In this document: piece by piece, positions 1-8,389 of the stretch
Numbering within the stretch: the first letter of the stretch is position 1
How the letters are laid out: each line of letters begins with the position of its first letter
Source of the DNA: Desulfobacterales bacterium
GTDB taxonomy: Bacteria > Desulfobacterota > Desulfobacteria > Desulfobacterales > DAOWNP01
Length of the DNA stretch: 14,006 bases
Reading direction: 5' to 3'
Assembly: GCA_030149595.1 (NCBI GenBank)
Contig: JASFBI010000004.1
Location: forward strand, 1-14,006
The notes under the pieces: model-generated
What the model saw: only the letters and a program-made list of their open reading frames with translations
Databases searched by the model: none
What the model was told of the DNA's origin: nothing
Position numbers and translations under genes: made by a program

Positions 1-1558
1 TTTTGATCAGTAACAATCGATTGATTGAATCCTGAAATATAAGTATATATTTTAAAATGGTAATTGTTTTTTTTTCACCTAATACAAGAGGAAATGTCTC
101 TTGACCTGCGATTCTGTCTCCCTGGATATCTAAAAGAGCAAAAAAAGCGGTTCTTACAAAAACAATGCTGAAGGATACTATAAAGTCGAGTATTGAGTTG
201 AAAAATATTTGTTCTTGTATAAACATTTCAGCATTAAAGGCTGTTAAAATTCCCCATGCAATGGAAATAAGAAAAGTTTTGGAACCGGGTATATCTTTTA
301 TCTTTTTTATTTTTCTTCTGCTTATAAATTCAGGTAAAATAGGAATGTTGTACAAAAAACCTGAAACAATCATAAAAGACAAAAGAGAAAAGGTAAACAG
401 ACCTATTAAGTATGAAAAAAAAAGAGCTGCTCCTGCTGCTGTTATGGCTGTAAAAGATAGAGTAAGTTTGTGTTTTTTATAAAAGGATGCTTTGTTTGGG
501 TCATTATACTGGTTTGATTCTATTCCTGTGAGGTTGTTTAAAATATGCATGGACATTACATAAAAAGCTGCAACCAGACTTTGTAAAAAACAGGGATTAT
601 TTTCTTTGAGCTGTGTACATGAATATATAAAAAATCCTGCTCCCACTGCAAGGTAGGTATTTGTTAAAAGGGAGAATCGTAAAAAAGAATAAAGTTTTTT
701 TTTCCAGCTGCTGGTTTGATTATAATGCAGCATTTCAAGTTTACTGTAAACGTTATTTATAACCCAGTTTGGTGTTGAAGCACCGGCTGATATGCCGAGA
801 TTGCCTGTTGCATTTATTGATTTATTGTCTATGTCTGCGGCATCTTCTATAACATATGTAGGTTTACCAGATATTTTTGCAATTTTTGCAAGTCTTTGCG
901 TATTTCCACTATTTTTCCCTCCTACAATTATAAGGGAGTCTGATATTTCTGCTATGCGCTGAATTTCATTTTGTCTTTTTTCCGTTGAACCGCATATGGT
1001 ATTGAAAATTTTGTAATGGGGATGGTTTTTTTCTATCCATGATTTTACTTTTTTAAAAAAAAGAGTGCTTTGTGTGGTCTGGGCAACAACTATGCAGGAA
1101 TCGAATTTTTCCAGTTTTTTTAACTCATCAATGGAGTTTACAACCACTCCTGCCCCTTTTGCATAACCAAGAAGTCCGATAACTTCAGGGTGATCGGTAT
1201 CACCTATAATAATTACTGTTTTACCCTGTTTTGCATTTTTTTCTATTATGCGCTGAACTTTTATTACACGAGGACAGGTAGCATCTATAACTTTGAGACC
1301 TGATTTTTTTAAAGCTTCTATTTTATCGGGAGGGACTCCATGGGCACGTATTAAGACAGTTCCCATGGCTTTTTTTGGAACCTGGTCTAATATTGTAACC
1401 CCCTTTTTTTTGAGCAGATCTAAAACCTGAGGGTTGTGAATAAGAGGTCCGAATGTATATATGGGTTCCGAGGAGTTGTTTGAAGATAGAAGAGCCATTT
1501 CAATAGCTCTTCTTACTCCCATACAAAAACCTGCTGTGTTTGCGATGATTATTTTCAT
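1..1558 (-). CDS. ispH: IspH (HMBPP reductase) fused to a UbiA-family prenyltransferase, 3' end cut off by window
   Basis: Residues 1 to about 280 are a full IspH, the 4Fe-4S enzyme that reduces HMBPP to IPP and DMAPP in the last step of the MEP pathway. The three cluster cysteines are C12 (GFCMGVRRA), C95 (DATCPRV) and C189 (NTICGSTEKRQ). The HPEVIG and TTQ motifs are present, as is SAGASTPNW at 257-265. The frame then stays open to the window edge, at least 519 codons in all. The added part is hydrophobic, with several membrane segments from about residue 300. It ends in a clear second UbiA motif, DIQGDRIAGQETFP (477-490). The first Asp-rich motif is degenerate (N341, N342, E347, D353, with YNDP at 351-354). 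I checked the frame triplet by triplet from base 2 to about 800 and found no stop. Start is ATG at 1558, 44 bases after cooT, with no clear Shine-Dalgarno. The prenyl acceptor is unknown; quinone or ether-lipid synthesis are possibilities. IspH call very sure, UbiA call sure. Confidence 0.92.
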   Translation of the reverse strand, partial: MKIIIANTAGFCMGVRRAIEMALLSSNNSSEPIYTFGPLIHNPQVLDLLKKKGVTILDQVPKKAMGTVLIRAHGVPPDKIEALKKSGLKVIDATCPRVIKVQRIIEKNAKQGKTVIIIGDTDHPEVIGLLGYAKGAGVVVNSIDELKKLEKFDSCIVVAQTTQSTLFFKKVKSWIEKNHPHYKIFNTICGSTEKRQNEIQRIAEISDSLIIVGGKNSGNTQRLAKIAKISGKPTYVIEDAADIDNKSINATGNLGISAGASTPNWVINNVYSKLEMLHYNQTSSWKKKLYSFLRFSLLTNTYLAVGAGFFIYSCTQLKENNPCFLQSLVAAFYVMSMHILNNLTGIESNQYNDPNKASFYKKHKLTLSFTAITAAGAALFFSYLIGLFTFSLLSFMIVSGFLYNIPILPEFISRRKIKKIKDIPGSKTFLISIAWGILTAFNAEMFIQEQIFFNSILDFIVSFSIVFVRTAFFALLDIQGDRIAGQETFPLVLGEKKTITILKYILIFQDSINRLLLIK

Positions 1559-1602
1559 AAAATAAATAAACTGTTATTTTAACTCTAATATATAAATAGT
1601 TT

Positions 1603-1809
1603 TTAACAGGCTGCTGACTCCTGCATAAGATATATATTGTGATCCACAAGGGAAAGTGAGTGTATTTTAGCTTTTATGAATTTTTGTTCTCCAAAAATAT
1701 TTATAATTAAAAGTCCGCCTTCTTCAGGTTCAATAGTATCTACAGATTCCATTATTAACTCTTTTTCATTCTCTTTATTTTTAATTAAATAGGCATTTGC
1801 TTCGCACAT
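1603..1809 (-). CDS. cooT: CooT-family nickel-binding protein
   Basis: A 68-residue protein starting MCEANAYL and holding the family-typical EPEEGG, NIFGEQKFIKAKI and SLSLVDH stretches. In characterised CooT proteins a homodimer binds one Ni(II) through Cys2, helping nickel supply to carbon monoxide dehydrogenase. Cys2 is conserved here. Length fits the family (about 60-70 residues). The ATG at 1809 has a good Shine-Dalgarno (GAGAGGTGA) six bases upstream, the strongest in this gene run. It lies 15 bases after the DUF3842 gene, so it is probably cotranscribed with it. No CODH gene is visible, so the nickel client is not shown. It could serve CODH/acetyl-CoA synthase or a hydrogenase elsewhere; that part is inference. 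Confidence 0.88.
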   Translation of the reverse strand: MCEANAYLIKNKENEKELIMESVDTIEPEEGGLLIINIFGEQKFIKAKIHSLSLVDHNIYLMQESAAC

Positions 1810-1824
1810 TTTTCACCTCTCAAA

Positions 1825-2244
1825 TTAATGATTTATAAGTTTATTTAAATGCTCTTCTATAACAGAGTTTATAAGATGGGGAAGGGGTATTTGTATTATC
1901 CCTGCAATACTTACATTTTCCTTTGATATTGGCAAAAGAATTTTTTTGGCAGAAGATGATGATATTGCTTCGGCTATAGCTGGTGTTACTTCTCCCATCA
2001 TGGAGTGTGGCATAATTATTCCAAAGGGACCTATAATGACATCTACTTTTTTTACGGTCTGAATAATGGCATTTGCTCCTGAAGCACCACGATTTGCTTT
2101 GGCTTTAAGCATTAAAGATGTAGCAATGGCATTTGTACCCAGTGCTATTAGCTCCACTTTTTCGCCAAAACATCCTTTTATTTTTTTTATTATTGCGCTT
2201 CCTATTCCGCCTCCCTGTCCATCAATTATGCATAATTTTTTCAT
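1825..2244 (-). CDS. DUF3842 family protein, function unknown
   Basis: 139 residues. The N-terminus KLCIIDGQGGGIGSAIIKKI is a beta strand followed by a glycine-rich loop (residues 7-14) and a helix, as in Rossmann-like nucleotide binders. Further conserved-looking stretches are LGTNAIATSLMLKA, ANRGASGANAI, IIGPFGIIMPHSMMGE (about 90-105) and LLPIS. I recognise this as the DUF3842 family, small cytoplasmic proteins of anaerobes often found near cooT. No reaction is established. It has no signal peptide or membrane segment. It lies 5 bases after the NYN gene stop and 15 bases before cooT, inside the par-ispH run. A role in nickel handling or redox sensing would be a guess from the neighbour only. 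Start ATG at 2244 lacks an obvious Shine-Dalgarno, so translation may depend on the upstream gene. Confidence 0.82.
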   Translation of the reverse strand: MKKLCIIDGQGGGIGSAIIKKIKGCFGEKVELIALGTNAIATSLMLKAKANRGASGANAIIQTVKKVDVIIGPFGIIMPHSMMGEVTPAIAEAISSSSAKKILLPISKENVSIAGIIQIPLPHLINSVIEEHLNKLINH

Positions 2245-2249
2245 TTAGA

Positions 2250-2777
2250 TTATAATTTTTTTACCTTTAAAATGTTCTTACGTTTTTTTTTTGAAAGACG
2301 ATGCTTAGGTCCTTTTTTCTTTGTTGTAAAATCCCAGTTTTTTTTATCTTCATGGTTTTCTTCCATACCTTTTTCCATCAGATAAGAAGCCATAAAGAGT
2401 TTTTCTTCAAACTCCAGCGAACCAATTACAGCTGACCCCATTGACATGCAAAAGTCTATAATTTCTTTATCAGAGCTAACGATAAGTGCTTTTTCTCTAT
2501 CAATTTGTGACATTTTTTTAATAACTGAATCAGCTAATTCACCTTGTACAGAAAATTTTATTCTAATACCTTTTTGCTGGTCATTACAAGTTGAAAAGGG
2601 ATGTGCATTTGTTCCGTCAAAAACAACTGTTATTTTGTGGTGCTTTATTTTTTTGTAGGCAGCAAGCATATCTATTAAAACATCTCTTCCTCTGGTAATA
2701 TCACACATGTCTATTTCGCTTAGCTTATTTGAAGCCCTGATTAAATTGTATCCGTCAATAATTATATGCAAAGACAT
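2250..2777 (-). CDS. YacP-like NYN-domain ribonuclease
   Basis: 175 residues. Opens with the PIN/NYN strand LHIIIDGYNLI carrying D8 and N11, followed by VVFDGTNAH (D54), ELADSVI (D83) and IVSSDKEI (D103). Together these form the acidic metal-binding pocket of NYN nucleases. Closest named family is YacP (Rae1 in Bacillus, an endonuclease that cuts mRNA in the ribosomal A site). The C-terminal tail from about residue 145 is very lysine-rich and probably binds RNA or the ribosome. The start codon overlaps the parB stop by one base (TAATG), which suggests translational coupling. The family assignment is firm. The ribosome-linked activity is inferred from the Bacillus relative and may not hold here. 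Confidence 0.87.
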   Translation of the reverse strand: MSLHIIIDGYNLIRASNKLSEIDMCDITRGRDVLIDMLAAYKKIKHHKITVVFDGTNAHPFSTCNDQQKGIRIKFSVQGELADSVIKKMSQIDREKALIVSSDKEIIDFCMSMGSAVIGSLEFEEKLFMASYLMEKGMEENHEDKKNWDFTTKKKGPKHRLSKKKRKNILKVKKL

Positions 2778-3691
2778 TAATCTTTTTCAGTTGTTTTTTG
2801 AGGTTTTAATAAAAAGAGTAATCTATGAAGATCCTTTTCGTTATAAAACTCTATCTCAACTTTTCCTTTCTTACCTTTTTTTTTGATAAAAACTTTGGTT
2901 TTAAAATATTTGGACAGATTGTCCGCAATATCTGTGAAAGCTATATTTTTACCAGAAACTGTTTTTTCTTTTTCAGAGTTTAACTGTTTTATAAGTGCTT
3001 CAGTTTTTCTTACAGATAGATCTTTTTTAATAACAGTGATCCATGCTCTGTTTTGTTTTTCAAAGCTGTCAGCCCCTAAAAGTGCCCGTGCATGTCCCAT
3101 GCTGATCAAATTATCATATATGCTTTTTTTAATGTTTTCAGGCAGAGTATTCAGTCTTAAAAAATTGGCAATAGTTGATCTGCTTTTGCCAATATGTTCA
3201 GCTATCTGGATCTGGGTTAAATTAAATTCAGATATAAGCCGCTGGTAGGCTTTTGCCTCTTCCATTGGGTTTAAATTTTCCCTGTGAATATTTTCAACTA
3301 TTGATACTTCCAGCATTTTGTTATCTGTTATGTCTGATACAATTACAGGAACAGTATCAAGCTTGGCCAGTTTTGCAGCACGCAGCCTTCGTTCACCGCA
3401 AATAAGTTCATACTTTGAGTCGGATTTTCTTACAACAAGAGGCTGAATAACCCCCTGTTTTTTTATGGAGTCTTTTAATTGATCAAGCTCATTTTCAGAA
3501 AATTTTATACGGGGTTGATATTTGTTAGGAATAATGGAGTTAATATCACAGGGGAAAAAAGCTACTGAAGACTCATTGTTGTCAGAACCAAGATTATCTA
3601 TGTCAGGAAAAAGAGCATCAAGGCCGCGGCCAAGAGCAGGGCGTTCTTTTTTTGCTGATTTTGATTTGCCTGTTTTATTCTTTTTTAGCAT
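2777..3691 (-). CDS. parB: Chromosome partitioning protein ParB (CTPase clamp)
   Basis: 304 residues, normal for chromosomal ParB. An N-terminal ParA-contacting motif, ALGRGLDALFP (19-29), follows a lysine-rich leader. The ParB/Srx domain includes the CTP-binding GERRLRAAK (99-107) and ENIHRENLNPMEEA (133-146). The helix-turn-helix LTQIQIAEHIGKSRSTIANF (158-177) is followed by SMGHARALLG. A basic C-terminal dimerisation part spans about 230-304. ParB loads on parS, spreads as a CTP-dependent clamp and recruits SMC, and ParA moves the complex. Start ATG at 3691 has AAAGG at 3698-3702. It lies 217 bases after parA, an unusually wide gap that may hold its own promoter. I saw no parS-like 16-mer in the window. 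Confidence 0.95.
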   Translation of the reverse strand: MLKKNKTGKSKSAKKERPALGRGLDALFPDIDNLGSDNNESSVAFFPCDINSIIPNKYQPRIKFSENELDQLKDSIKKQGVIQPLVVRKSDSKYELICGERRLRAAKLAKLDTVPVIVSDITDNKMLEVSIVENIHRENLNPMEEAKAYQRLISEFNLTQIQIAEHIGKSRSTIANFLRLNTLPENIKKSIYDNLISMGHARALLGADSFEKQNRAWITVIKKDLSVRKTEALIKQLNSEKEKTVSGKNIAFTDIADNLSKYFKTKVFIKKKGKKGKVEIEFYNEKDLHRLLFLLKPQKTTEKD

Positions 3692-3908
3692 TTATAACCT
3701 TTATAGATACACATAAAATAATAAAAAACTGGACTCAGTTTTAATTTCAGCATTGTTATAGTTCAAATATTAAAACAGCCAGAGTCAAATTTTAAAATTT
3801 TCTCTTTAAACTCCCCCTGTATCCTGATATTAAACTTTTTATTAAAAAAGTTTAATATATAGAAAATATATAAACTAAAAGGATAATAATTTCAAATTAA
3901 AGATTTTT
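3692..3908. repeat. parA-parB spacer with a perfect 14-bp inverted repeat at 3827-3858
   Basis: Bases 3827-3840 and 3845-3858 are exact reverse complements (arms ATATTAAACTTTTT) around a 4-base loop. The stem is nearly all A/T. On the minus strand it follows parA by about 50 bases, but no U-tract follows the right arm, so it is not a standard intrinsic terminator. It could be a processing site or weak attenuator between parA and parB, or simply AT-rich chance. The remainder of this 217-base spacer shows nothing I can name. Confidence 0.45.
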
Positions 3909-4664
3909 TTAAATAATTTCTTTTGCCAGACTCAAATAGCTTTTAGCTCCTGAAGAGGATGGAGCGTAAGCAAATATTGGTTTGCCAAAACTGGGCGCTT
4001 CACCAAGTCTTACATTTCTGGGTATTTTTGTTTTAAAAACCTGACCTTTAAAATATTTTTCTGCGTTTTCAGCAACCTGATGAGATAGTCTGGTTCGTTT
4101 GTCAAACATAGTTAAAAGAATTCCGGCTATTTTAAGTTCAGGGTTAAGTGATTTTTTAACCCTTTTAATAGTCTGAAGAAGCTGGCCCAAGCCTTCTAAT
4201 GCATAAAATTCACTTTGAAGGGGAATTATTACAGAATCTGCTGCAGTCATGGCGTTTAAGGTTAGAATACTTAAAGAAGGCGGGCAGTCTAATATTATAT
4301 AGTCATAATCATTTTTTATATCAGAAATAAATTCTTTTAATATTTTTTCTCTGTTTACTGAATCCATCATCTCTATTTCAAAACCGATTAGCTCTACCCT
4401 TGAAGGGAGTATGTTTAAACCTTTTATATCTTCATTTTCTATTAATATTTCAGAAGCATAATATTCGCCTATAAGTCCATGGTACAGTGTTTTATCAATG
4501 CTGTTTTTGTCTATACCTACACCTGTTGTGGCATTTGCCTGGGGGTCACAATCAATGAGCAGGGTTTTTTTTGATGATGCTGCTATGGCTGCTGCAAGAT
4601 TAATAGCGGTGGTTGTTTTACCAACTCCGCCTTTTTGGTTTGCTATACAAATAATTTGTGTCAT
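3909..4664 (-). CDS. parA: Chromosome partitioning ATPase ParA (Soj type)
   Basis: 251 residues, the short Soj-type ParA without an N-terminal DNA-binding domain. Deviant Walker A KGGVGKTT (11-18) contains the signature lysine K11. Walker A' is LIDCDPQANAT (36-46) and Walker B is YIILDCPPS (122-130, D126). Further family features are PLQSEFYALEGL and RNVRLGEAPSFGKP near the C-terminus. ParA dimerises on ATP, coats the nucleoid, and is stimulated by ParB. Start ATG at 4664 is preceded by AAGGAT. It is the first gene of the minus-strand run and diverges from the M48 protease gene. Its promoter should lie in 4665-4800; I could not single out good -35/-10 boxes there. Confidence 0.96.
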   Translation of the reverse strand: MTQIICIANQKGGVGKTTTAINLAAAIAASSKKTLLIDCDPQANATTGVGIDKNSIDKTLYHGLIGEYYASEILIENEDIKGLNILPSRVELIGFEIEMMDSVNREKILKEFISDIKNDYDYIILDCPPSLSILTLNAMTAADSVIIPLQSEFYALEGLGQLLQTIKRVKKSLNPELKIAGILLTMFDKRTRLSHQVAENAEKYFKGQVFKTKIPRNVRLGEAPSFGKPIFAYAPSSSGAKSYLSLAKEII

Positions 4665-4746
4665 AATTTAATCCTTATTGTATAAGATATTGTTTGAAAA
4701 ACAGAGAAATATAGTTAAATTTTTCTTAATATTTTTAAATAAATGG

Positions 4747-4779
4747 AAAAGTGATTTTTTGAGTAATATTATCACTTTT
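4747..4779. promoter_or_regulatory. 9-bp inverted repeat in the parA / M48 divergent spacer
   Basis: AAAAGTGAT at 4747-4755 and its exact reverse complement ATCACTTTT at 4771-4779 are separated by 15 A/T-rich bases. The right arm runs into the start of the degenerate repeat copy at 4776. The half-site spacing would suit a dimeric regulator, or the RNA could fold as a hairpin. It lies 83-115 bases upstream of the parA start and 110-142 upstream of the protease start, so it could act on either. The function is inference. Confidence 0.4.
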
Positions 4780-4876
4780 ATATGAAAGTCTATCCAAACA
4801 ACTATAATCATTGAGCTTTGATTTTTTGTTGCAGCCGATAAAGAATAACCATGCTCCGGCCATGCCGGTTATATAA
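4776..4876 (+). repeat. Degenerate copy of the intergenic palindromic repeat family
   Basis: Aligns by eye with the 80-bp units at 8981 and 9061: TTTTATATGAAA, then (G/C)TCT.TCCAA, .A.TATAATCATTGAG, then the TTTTTTGTTGCAG stretch and an end GGTTATATAAAA. It is closest to the degenerate copy at 9141, sharing ACTATAAT.ATTGA. The second hairpin of the family is replaced here by CCGGC-CAT-GCCGG (4856-4868). It ends 12 bases before the M48 protease start codon and so forms most of that gene's upstream region. Confidence 0.7.
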
Positions 4877-4888
4877 AAGTTAATTATT

Positions 4889-6313
4889 ATGATTTTAAAA
4901 AAGCAAAGAGTATATAGCTATAAAAAAAAAGTTACTGTGTTTTTTCTTTTTTTTCTTTTTTTAAACGTTATAATTCCAAATACTGTTTTTAGTATTTCAA
5001 TAAAGCAAGAGGAGGAGTTGTCAAAGGAATTTTTGGAATCAGTTTTTAAACACCTTGTTATAATCAAAGATCCTCATGTGGTAAACTATATCAATAGTGT
5101 AGGTAATAAATTAGTAGCAGCTCTTCCCCCCCAGCCTTTTAAATATCATTTTTATGTAATAAAGCAAGATGTATATAATGCATTTGCAGGCCCTGGTGCA
5201 AATATTTTTATTAATAGCGGTCTTATAGAAGCAATGGAGACTGAAGAAGAGCTTGCCGGTATACTGGGTCATGAAATAGCTCATGCTTTCTGCCGTCATA
5301 TTTCTCTTAGAATCAAAAAGGCAAAAAAAACAAATTTAACTACTCTTGCAGGCTTGGCAGCAGGCATTTTACTTGGAATAGGAGGGTCTGCTGATGCTGC
5401 TAGTGCTGTAATAGTTGGCTCAGTTGCGGCAGGTCAGTCATATGCTCTGGCCTATAGCCGTGAAAACGAAAGGCAGGCTGATCAGATAGGGTTTGAGCTT
5501 ATTATTTCTGCAGGATATGATGGAACAGGACTTGTTAAAGTATTAAAAAAAATCAGGGATAAAAACTGGTTTGGGCCGGAACAGATTCCAACATATCTTA
5601 CTACCCATCCTGCAACAAAAAACCGTATTATTAATATTAGTACATGGCTTGAAAACAGTAAAAATAAAATAAAAAAAAAGAAGATTGATTCGTTCAGGTT
5701 TAAAATGGTTCAGACAAAAATTTCTGCTGAATATGGAGATAAAAATATAGCTTTGGATAAATTTAGTAAAGCTGTTTCTAATGATCCGGATAATGTTGTG
5801 GCAAATTATGGACAGGCCCTTGTTCTTGCAAGGACAGATAAAAAGGGAGAGTCCATAAAATACATGAAAAAAGTACTGGAAAAAATGGCTTTTAATCCAT
5901 ATGTGTTAAAAGATACAGGGAAAATTTATTTTTCAGACGGACAGTATAAAAAAGCCTTGGAGTGTTTTAAGGGAGCATCTATTATGCTTTCCTCTGAATC
6001 TGAGTGTAATTTTTATATTGGCAGGTCTTTTGAAGCACTTGGCCAGTTAGATAAGGCAATAAAGCTTTATCAGAAAAGTATTTTAAAATCACCGGAAAAC
6101 ATCTCTGCCTATTATTTTTTGGGTCAGGCAAGCGGTCAAAAAGGAAATATGAGAGATGCTCATTTTTATCTTGGGTTATATTATAAAAAAAAATATGATT
6201 ATAAAAATGCCCTTTTCCATTTTAAAAGGGGCATGAAATATTCTAAAAATGATCCTGAAATAAAACAGGAACTCAAAAATCTAAAAAAGATGCAAGTTTT
6301 AAAACAGATATAA
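4889..6313 (+). CDS. Periplasmic M48 metalloprotease with C-terminal TPR repeats (BepA-like)
   Basis: 474 residues. A signal peptide is evident: basic start, hydrophobic core at about 15-30, likely cleavage near residue 35. The M48 domain follows, with zinc motif HEIAH (128-132), the glutamate ligand E194 in ENERQAD (192-198), and the TTHPATKNR stretch (238-246) that in BepA helps gate the active site. From about 275 to the end several TPR units can be seen (ALDKFSKAVSNDPDNVVANY, ALECFKGA, AIKLYQKSILKSPENISAYY, ALFHFKRGMKYSKNDPEI). Length matches BepA/YfgC (about 480). Such proteins degrade misassembled outer-membrane proteins and assist LptD/BAM assembly in the periplasm. It stands alone on the plus strand, convergent with the EF-G gene (39-base gap, no clear terminator hairpin). 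No Shine-Dalgarno precedes the ATG. A repeat copy lies directly upstream. Confidence 0.92.
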   Translation: MILKKQRVYSYKKKVTVFFLFFLFLNVIIPNTVFSISIKQEEELSKEFLESVFKHLVIIKDPHVVNYINSVGNKLVAALPPQPFKYHFYVIKQDVYNAFAGPGANIFINSGLIEAMETEEELAGILGHEIAHAFCRHISLRIKKAKKTNLTTLAGLAAGILLGIGGSADAASAVIVGSVAAGQSYALAYSRENERQADQIGFELIISAGYDGTGLVKVLKKIRDKNWFGPEQIPTYLTTHPATKNRIINISTWLENSKNKIKKKKIDSFRFKMVQTKISAEYGDKNIALDKFSKAVSNDPDNVVANYGQALVLARTDKKGESIKYMKKVLEKMAFNPYVLKDTGKIYFSDGQYKKALECFKGASIMLSSESECNFYIGRSFEALGQLDKAIKLYQKSILKSPENISAYYFLGQASGQKGNMRDAHFYLGLYYKKKYDYKNALFHFKRGMKYSKNDPEIKQELKNLKKMQVLKQI

Positions 6314-6352
6314 ACAAAGATAAATTAAATTAAAGAGTATTATCACTGTTTT

Positions 6353-8389
6353 TTATTCGGTGGAATCAAAATGTGAAAATTTCATGGTAAAAGTACCTCT
6401 CCCCTGGGTTGCAGATCTGATTGATGTTGAATAACCAAACATCTTTGAAAGGGGAACAACTGCTGTTATTATTTGAGAGTTTTGTCTGATATTAATTGAT
6501 ACAATTTTCCCCTTTCTGGAATTTAAATCTCCGATAACGTCTCCTGTAAACTCTTCAGGAATAATTATTTCAACATCCATTATAGGTTCCAGTAAAAAAG
6601 AGTCTGCCTTTGACAGAGCTTCTTTTAATGCCATGGATGTGCTTACTGTAAAGGCAATGTCTGTTCCCAGTGACTCTTTAAATGATCCGCCAGTCAGTAC
6701 AATTGAAACATCTGTGACAGGATATCCCATAATTATTCCACTTTTAAGGGAGTCTTTTATGCTCTGTTTTATAACCGGAATATAAACAGAAGGTATTATG
6801 TCATCATTATTAAGATTTGACGTAATTTTATTGCCGCTTCTTCTTTCTGTTGGAAAAACTTTTATGCTGACTTCTCCGAAATGGCGCTGGCCCGCAATTT
6901 CTCTGTCAAAAACAACAGTTGCCCTGGCCTCTTTTTTTACTGTTTCCCTGTAAACAACCTGGGGTTTACCAACAGTTACCTTTGTGTTAAATTCCCGCAC
7001 CATCCTGCTTATTATAATTTCAAGATGAAGTTCGCCCATTCCTGACAATATTGTTTGACCTGTATTTTTATCCTGAACTACCTTTAAGGTAGGATCTTCA
7101 ATGATATATTTAGACAGAACATGGTCTAATTTATCCTGATCTGAATGGGTTTGCGGTTCTATGGCTATTGAAATAACAGGCTCGTAGAACTCGATTTTTT
7201 CAAGAAGCACAGGTTTGTCTTTGTTGCACAGAGTTTCTCCTGTGGCTGATTCTTTAGGGCCGATAATGCCTATAATGCTGCCAGGCCCAGCCTCTTTTAT
7301 CCTCTCTTTCTTGTTGGCATGCATTTTAAGAATTCTTGAAAGTTTCTCTTTTTTGGATCTTGAGGAGTTATAAACTTCAGATCCTGCTGTTAGTTTACCG
7401 CTGTATACTCTGGCATATGTAAGTTTTCTGCCCTCTATCATTGAAACTTTAAAAATAAGAGCTGCAAGGGGGTTATTGCTACGCGGAGGACATGTGACAA
7501 GCTCTTTTGTTTCAGGATGAATGCCTTGTATTGGCGGAATATCAAGGGGGCTTGGCAGAAAATTTGTAATAGCATCTAAAAGAGGCTGAATACCTTTATT
7601 CTTTAATGCTGAACCGCAAAGAACAGGGACAAATTTTAAATCTATTGTTCCTTTTCTGATTGCGGAAATTATATCTGCCTCTTCAATTGTCTCATCTGCG
7701 AGATAGGCTTCCATGATATTATCATCAAAATCAGCAATGGACTCTATCATTTTTTCACGGTACTTTTCAGCTTTATCTACAAAATCTTCAGGAATCTCTT
7801 TTAATGAATAGTCTGCTCCAGGAGAATCATCATCACAGACTATCTCTTTCATTTTAATAAGGTCAATAATTCCGGAAAAATTGTTTTCAGAACCCACGGG
7901 AAGCTGAATAATTAGAGGATTTTCTTTGAGTCTGTCCACCATCATATCCACAGCACCTAAAAAGTTGGCACCAATTCTGTCAATTTTATTTATAAACGAT
8001 ATCTTAGGGATATGATATTTTTCAGCTTGTTTCCAGACAGTTTCTGATTGAGGTTCTACACCGCCCACAGCACAAAAAACACCTATGGCACCATCTAAAA
8101 CCCTAAGGGATCTTTCCACTTCAATGGTAAAATCAACATGACCAGGTGTATCAATCAGCTGAATCTGATGGTTTTCCCATTCGCAGGAGGTTACGGCTGA
8201 AGTTATTGTAATACCTCTTTCCTGTTCATCAGGCATCCAGTCCATTACAGCTTCACCGTTATGAACTTCACCTATTTTATAGGAACGGCCGGTATAAAAA
8301 AGAATACGCTCTGAGACAGTTGTTTTACCGGCATCAATATGAGCAATTATTCCGATATTTCGTATTTTACCTATTTCATTTGATTTCAT
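6353..8389 (-). CDS. fusA: Translation elongation factor G, paralogue-type EF-G
   Basis: 678 residues, all five EF-G domains. GTPase motifs: AHIDAGKT (16-23), RGITI (58-62), DTPGH (80-84), NKID (134-137), GSALK (259-263). Domain III holds [10 protein letters not shown] (449-458) and the C-terminus [17 protein letters not shown] drives translocation, and with RRF it recycles ribosomes. It is not in a str operon (no rpsL, rpsG or tuf nearby) but directly after a GerMN gene, which points to a second EF-G such as the spdEFG types known in deltaproteobacteria. The domain IV tip, DGSYHDVDSSELAF in E. coli, reads [14 protein letters not shown] (567-580) here, so the usual tip histidine is lysine K571. 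Its start overlaps the upstream stop as ATGA, suggesting coupled translation. EF-G identity is certain; subfamily is inferred. Confidence 0.94.
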   Translation of the reverse strand: MKSNEIGKIRNIGIIAHIDAGKTTVSERILFYTGRSYKIGEVHNGEAVMDWMPDEQERGITITSAVTSCEWENHQIQLIDTPGHVDFTIEVERSLRVLDGAIGVFCAVGGVEPQSETVWKQAEKYHIPKISFINKIDRIGANFLGAVDMMVDRLKENPLIIQLPVGSENNFSGIIDLIKMKEIVCDDDSPGADYSLKEIPEDFVDKAEKYREKMIESIADFDDNIMEAYLADETIEEADIISAIRKGTIDLKFVPVLCGSALKNKGIQPLLDAITNFLPSPLDIPPIQGIHPETKELVTCPPRSNNPLAALIFKVSMIEGRKLTYARVYSGKLTAGSEVYNSSRSKKEKLSRILKMHANKKERIKEAGPGSIIGIIGPKESATGETLCNKDKPVLLEKIEFYEPVISIAIEPQTHSDQDKLDHVLSKYIIEDPTLKVVQDKNTGQTILSGMGELHLEIIISRMVREFNTKVTVGKPQVVYRETVKKEARATVVFDREIAGQRHFGEVSIKVFPTERRSGNKITSNLNNDDIIPSVYIPVIKQSIKDSLKSGIIMGYPVTDVSIVLTGGSFKESLGTDIAFTVSTSMALKEALSKADSFLLEPIMDVEIIIPEEFTGDVIGDLNSRKGKIVSINIRQNSQIITAVVPLSKMFGYSTSIRSATQGRGTFTMKFSHFDSTE

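Noticed and set aside
165..482. Plus-strand open frame of 105 codons
   Set aside because: It lies antisense to the UbiA part of the fusion gene, and its hydrophobic stretches are the mirror of that membrane domain.
6314..6352. Terminator between the convergent M48 and EF-G genes
   Set aside because: The 39 bases are A/T-rich with no stem of useful length.
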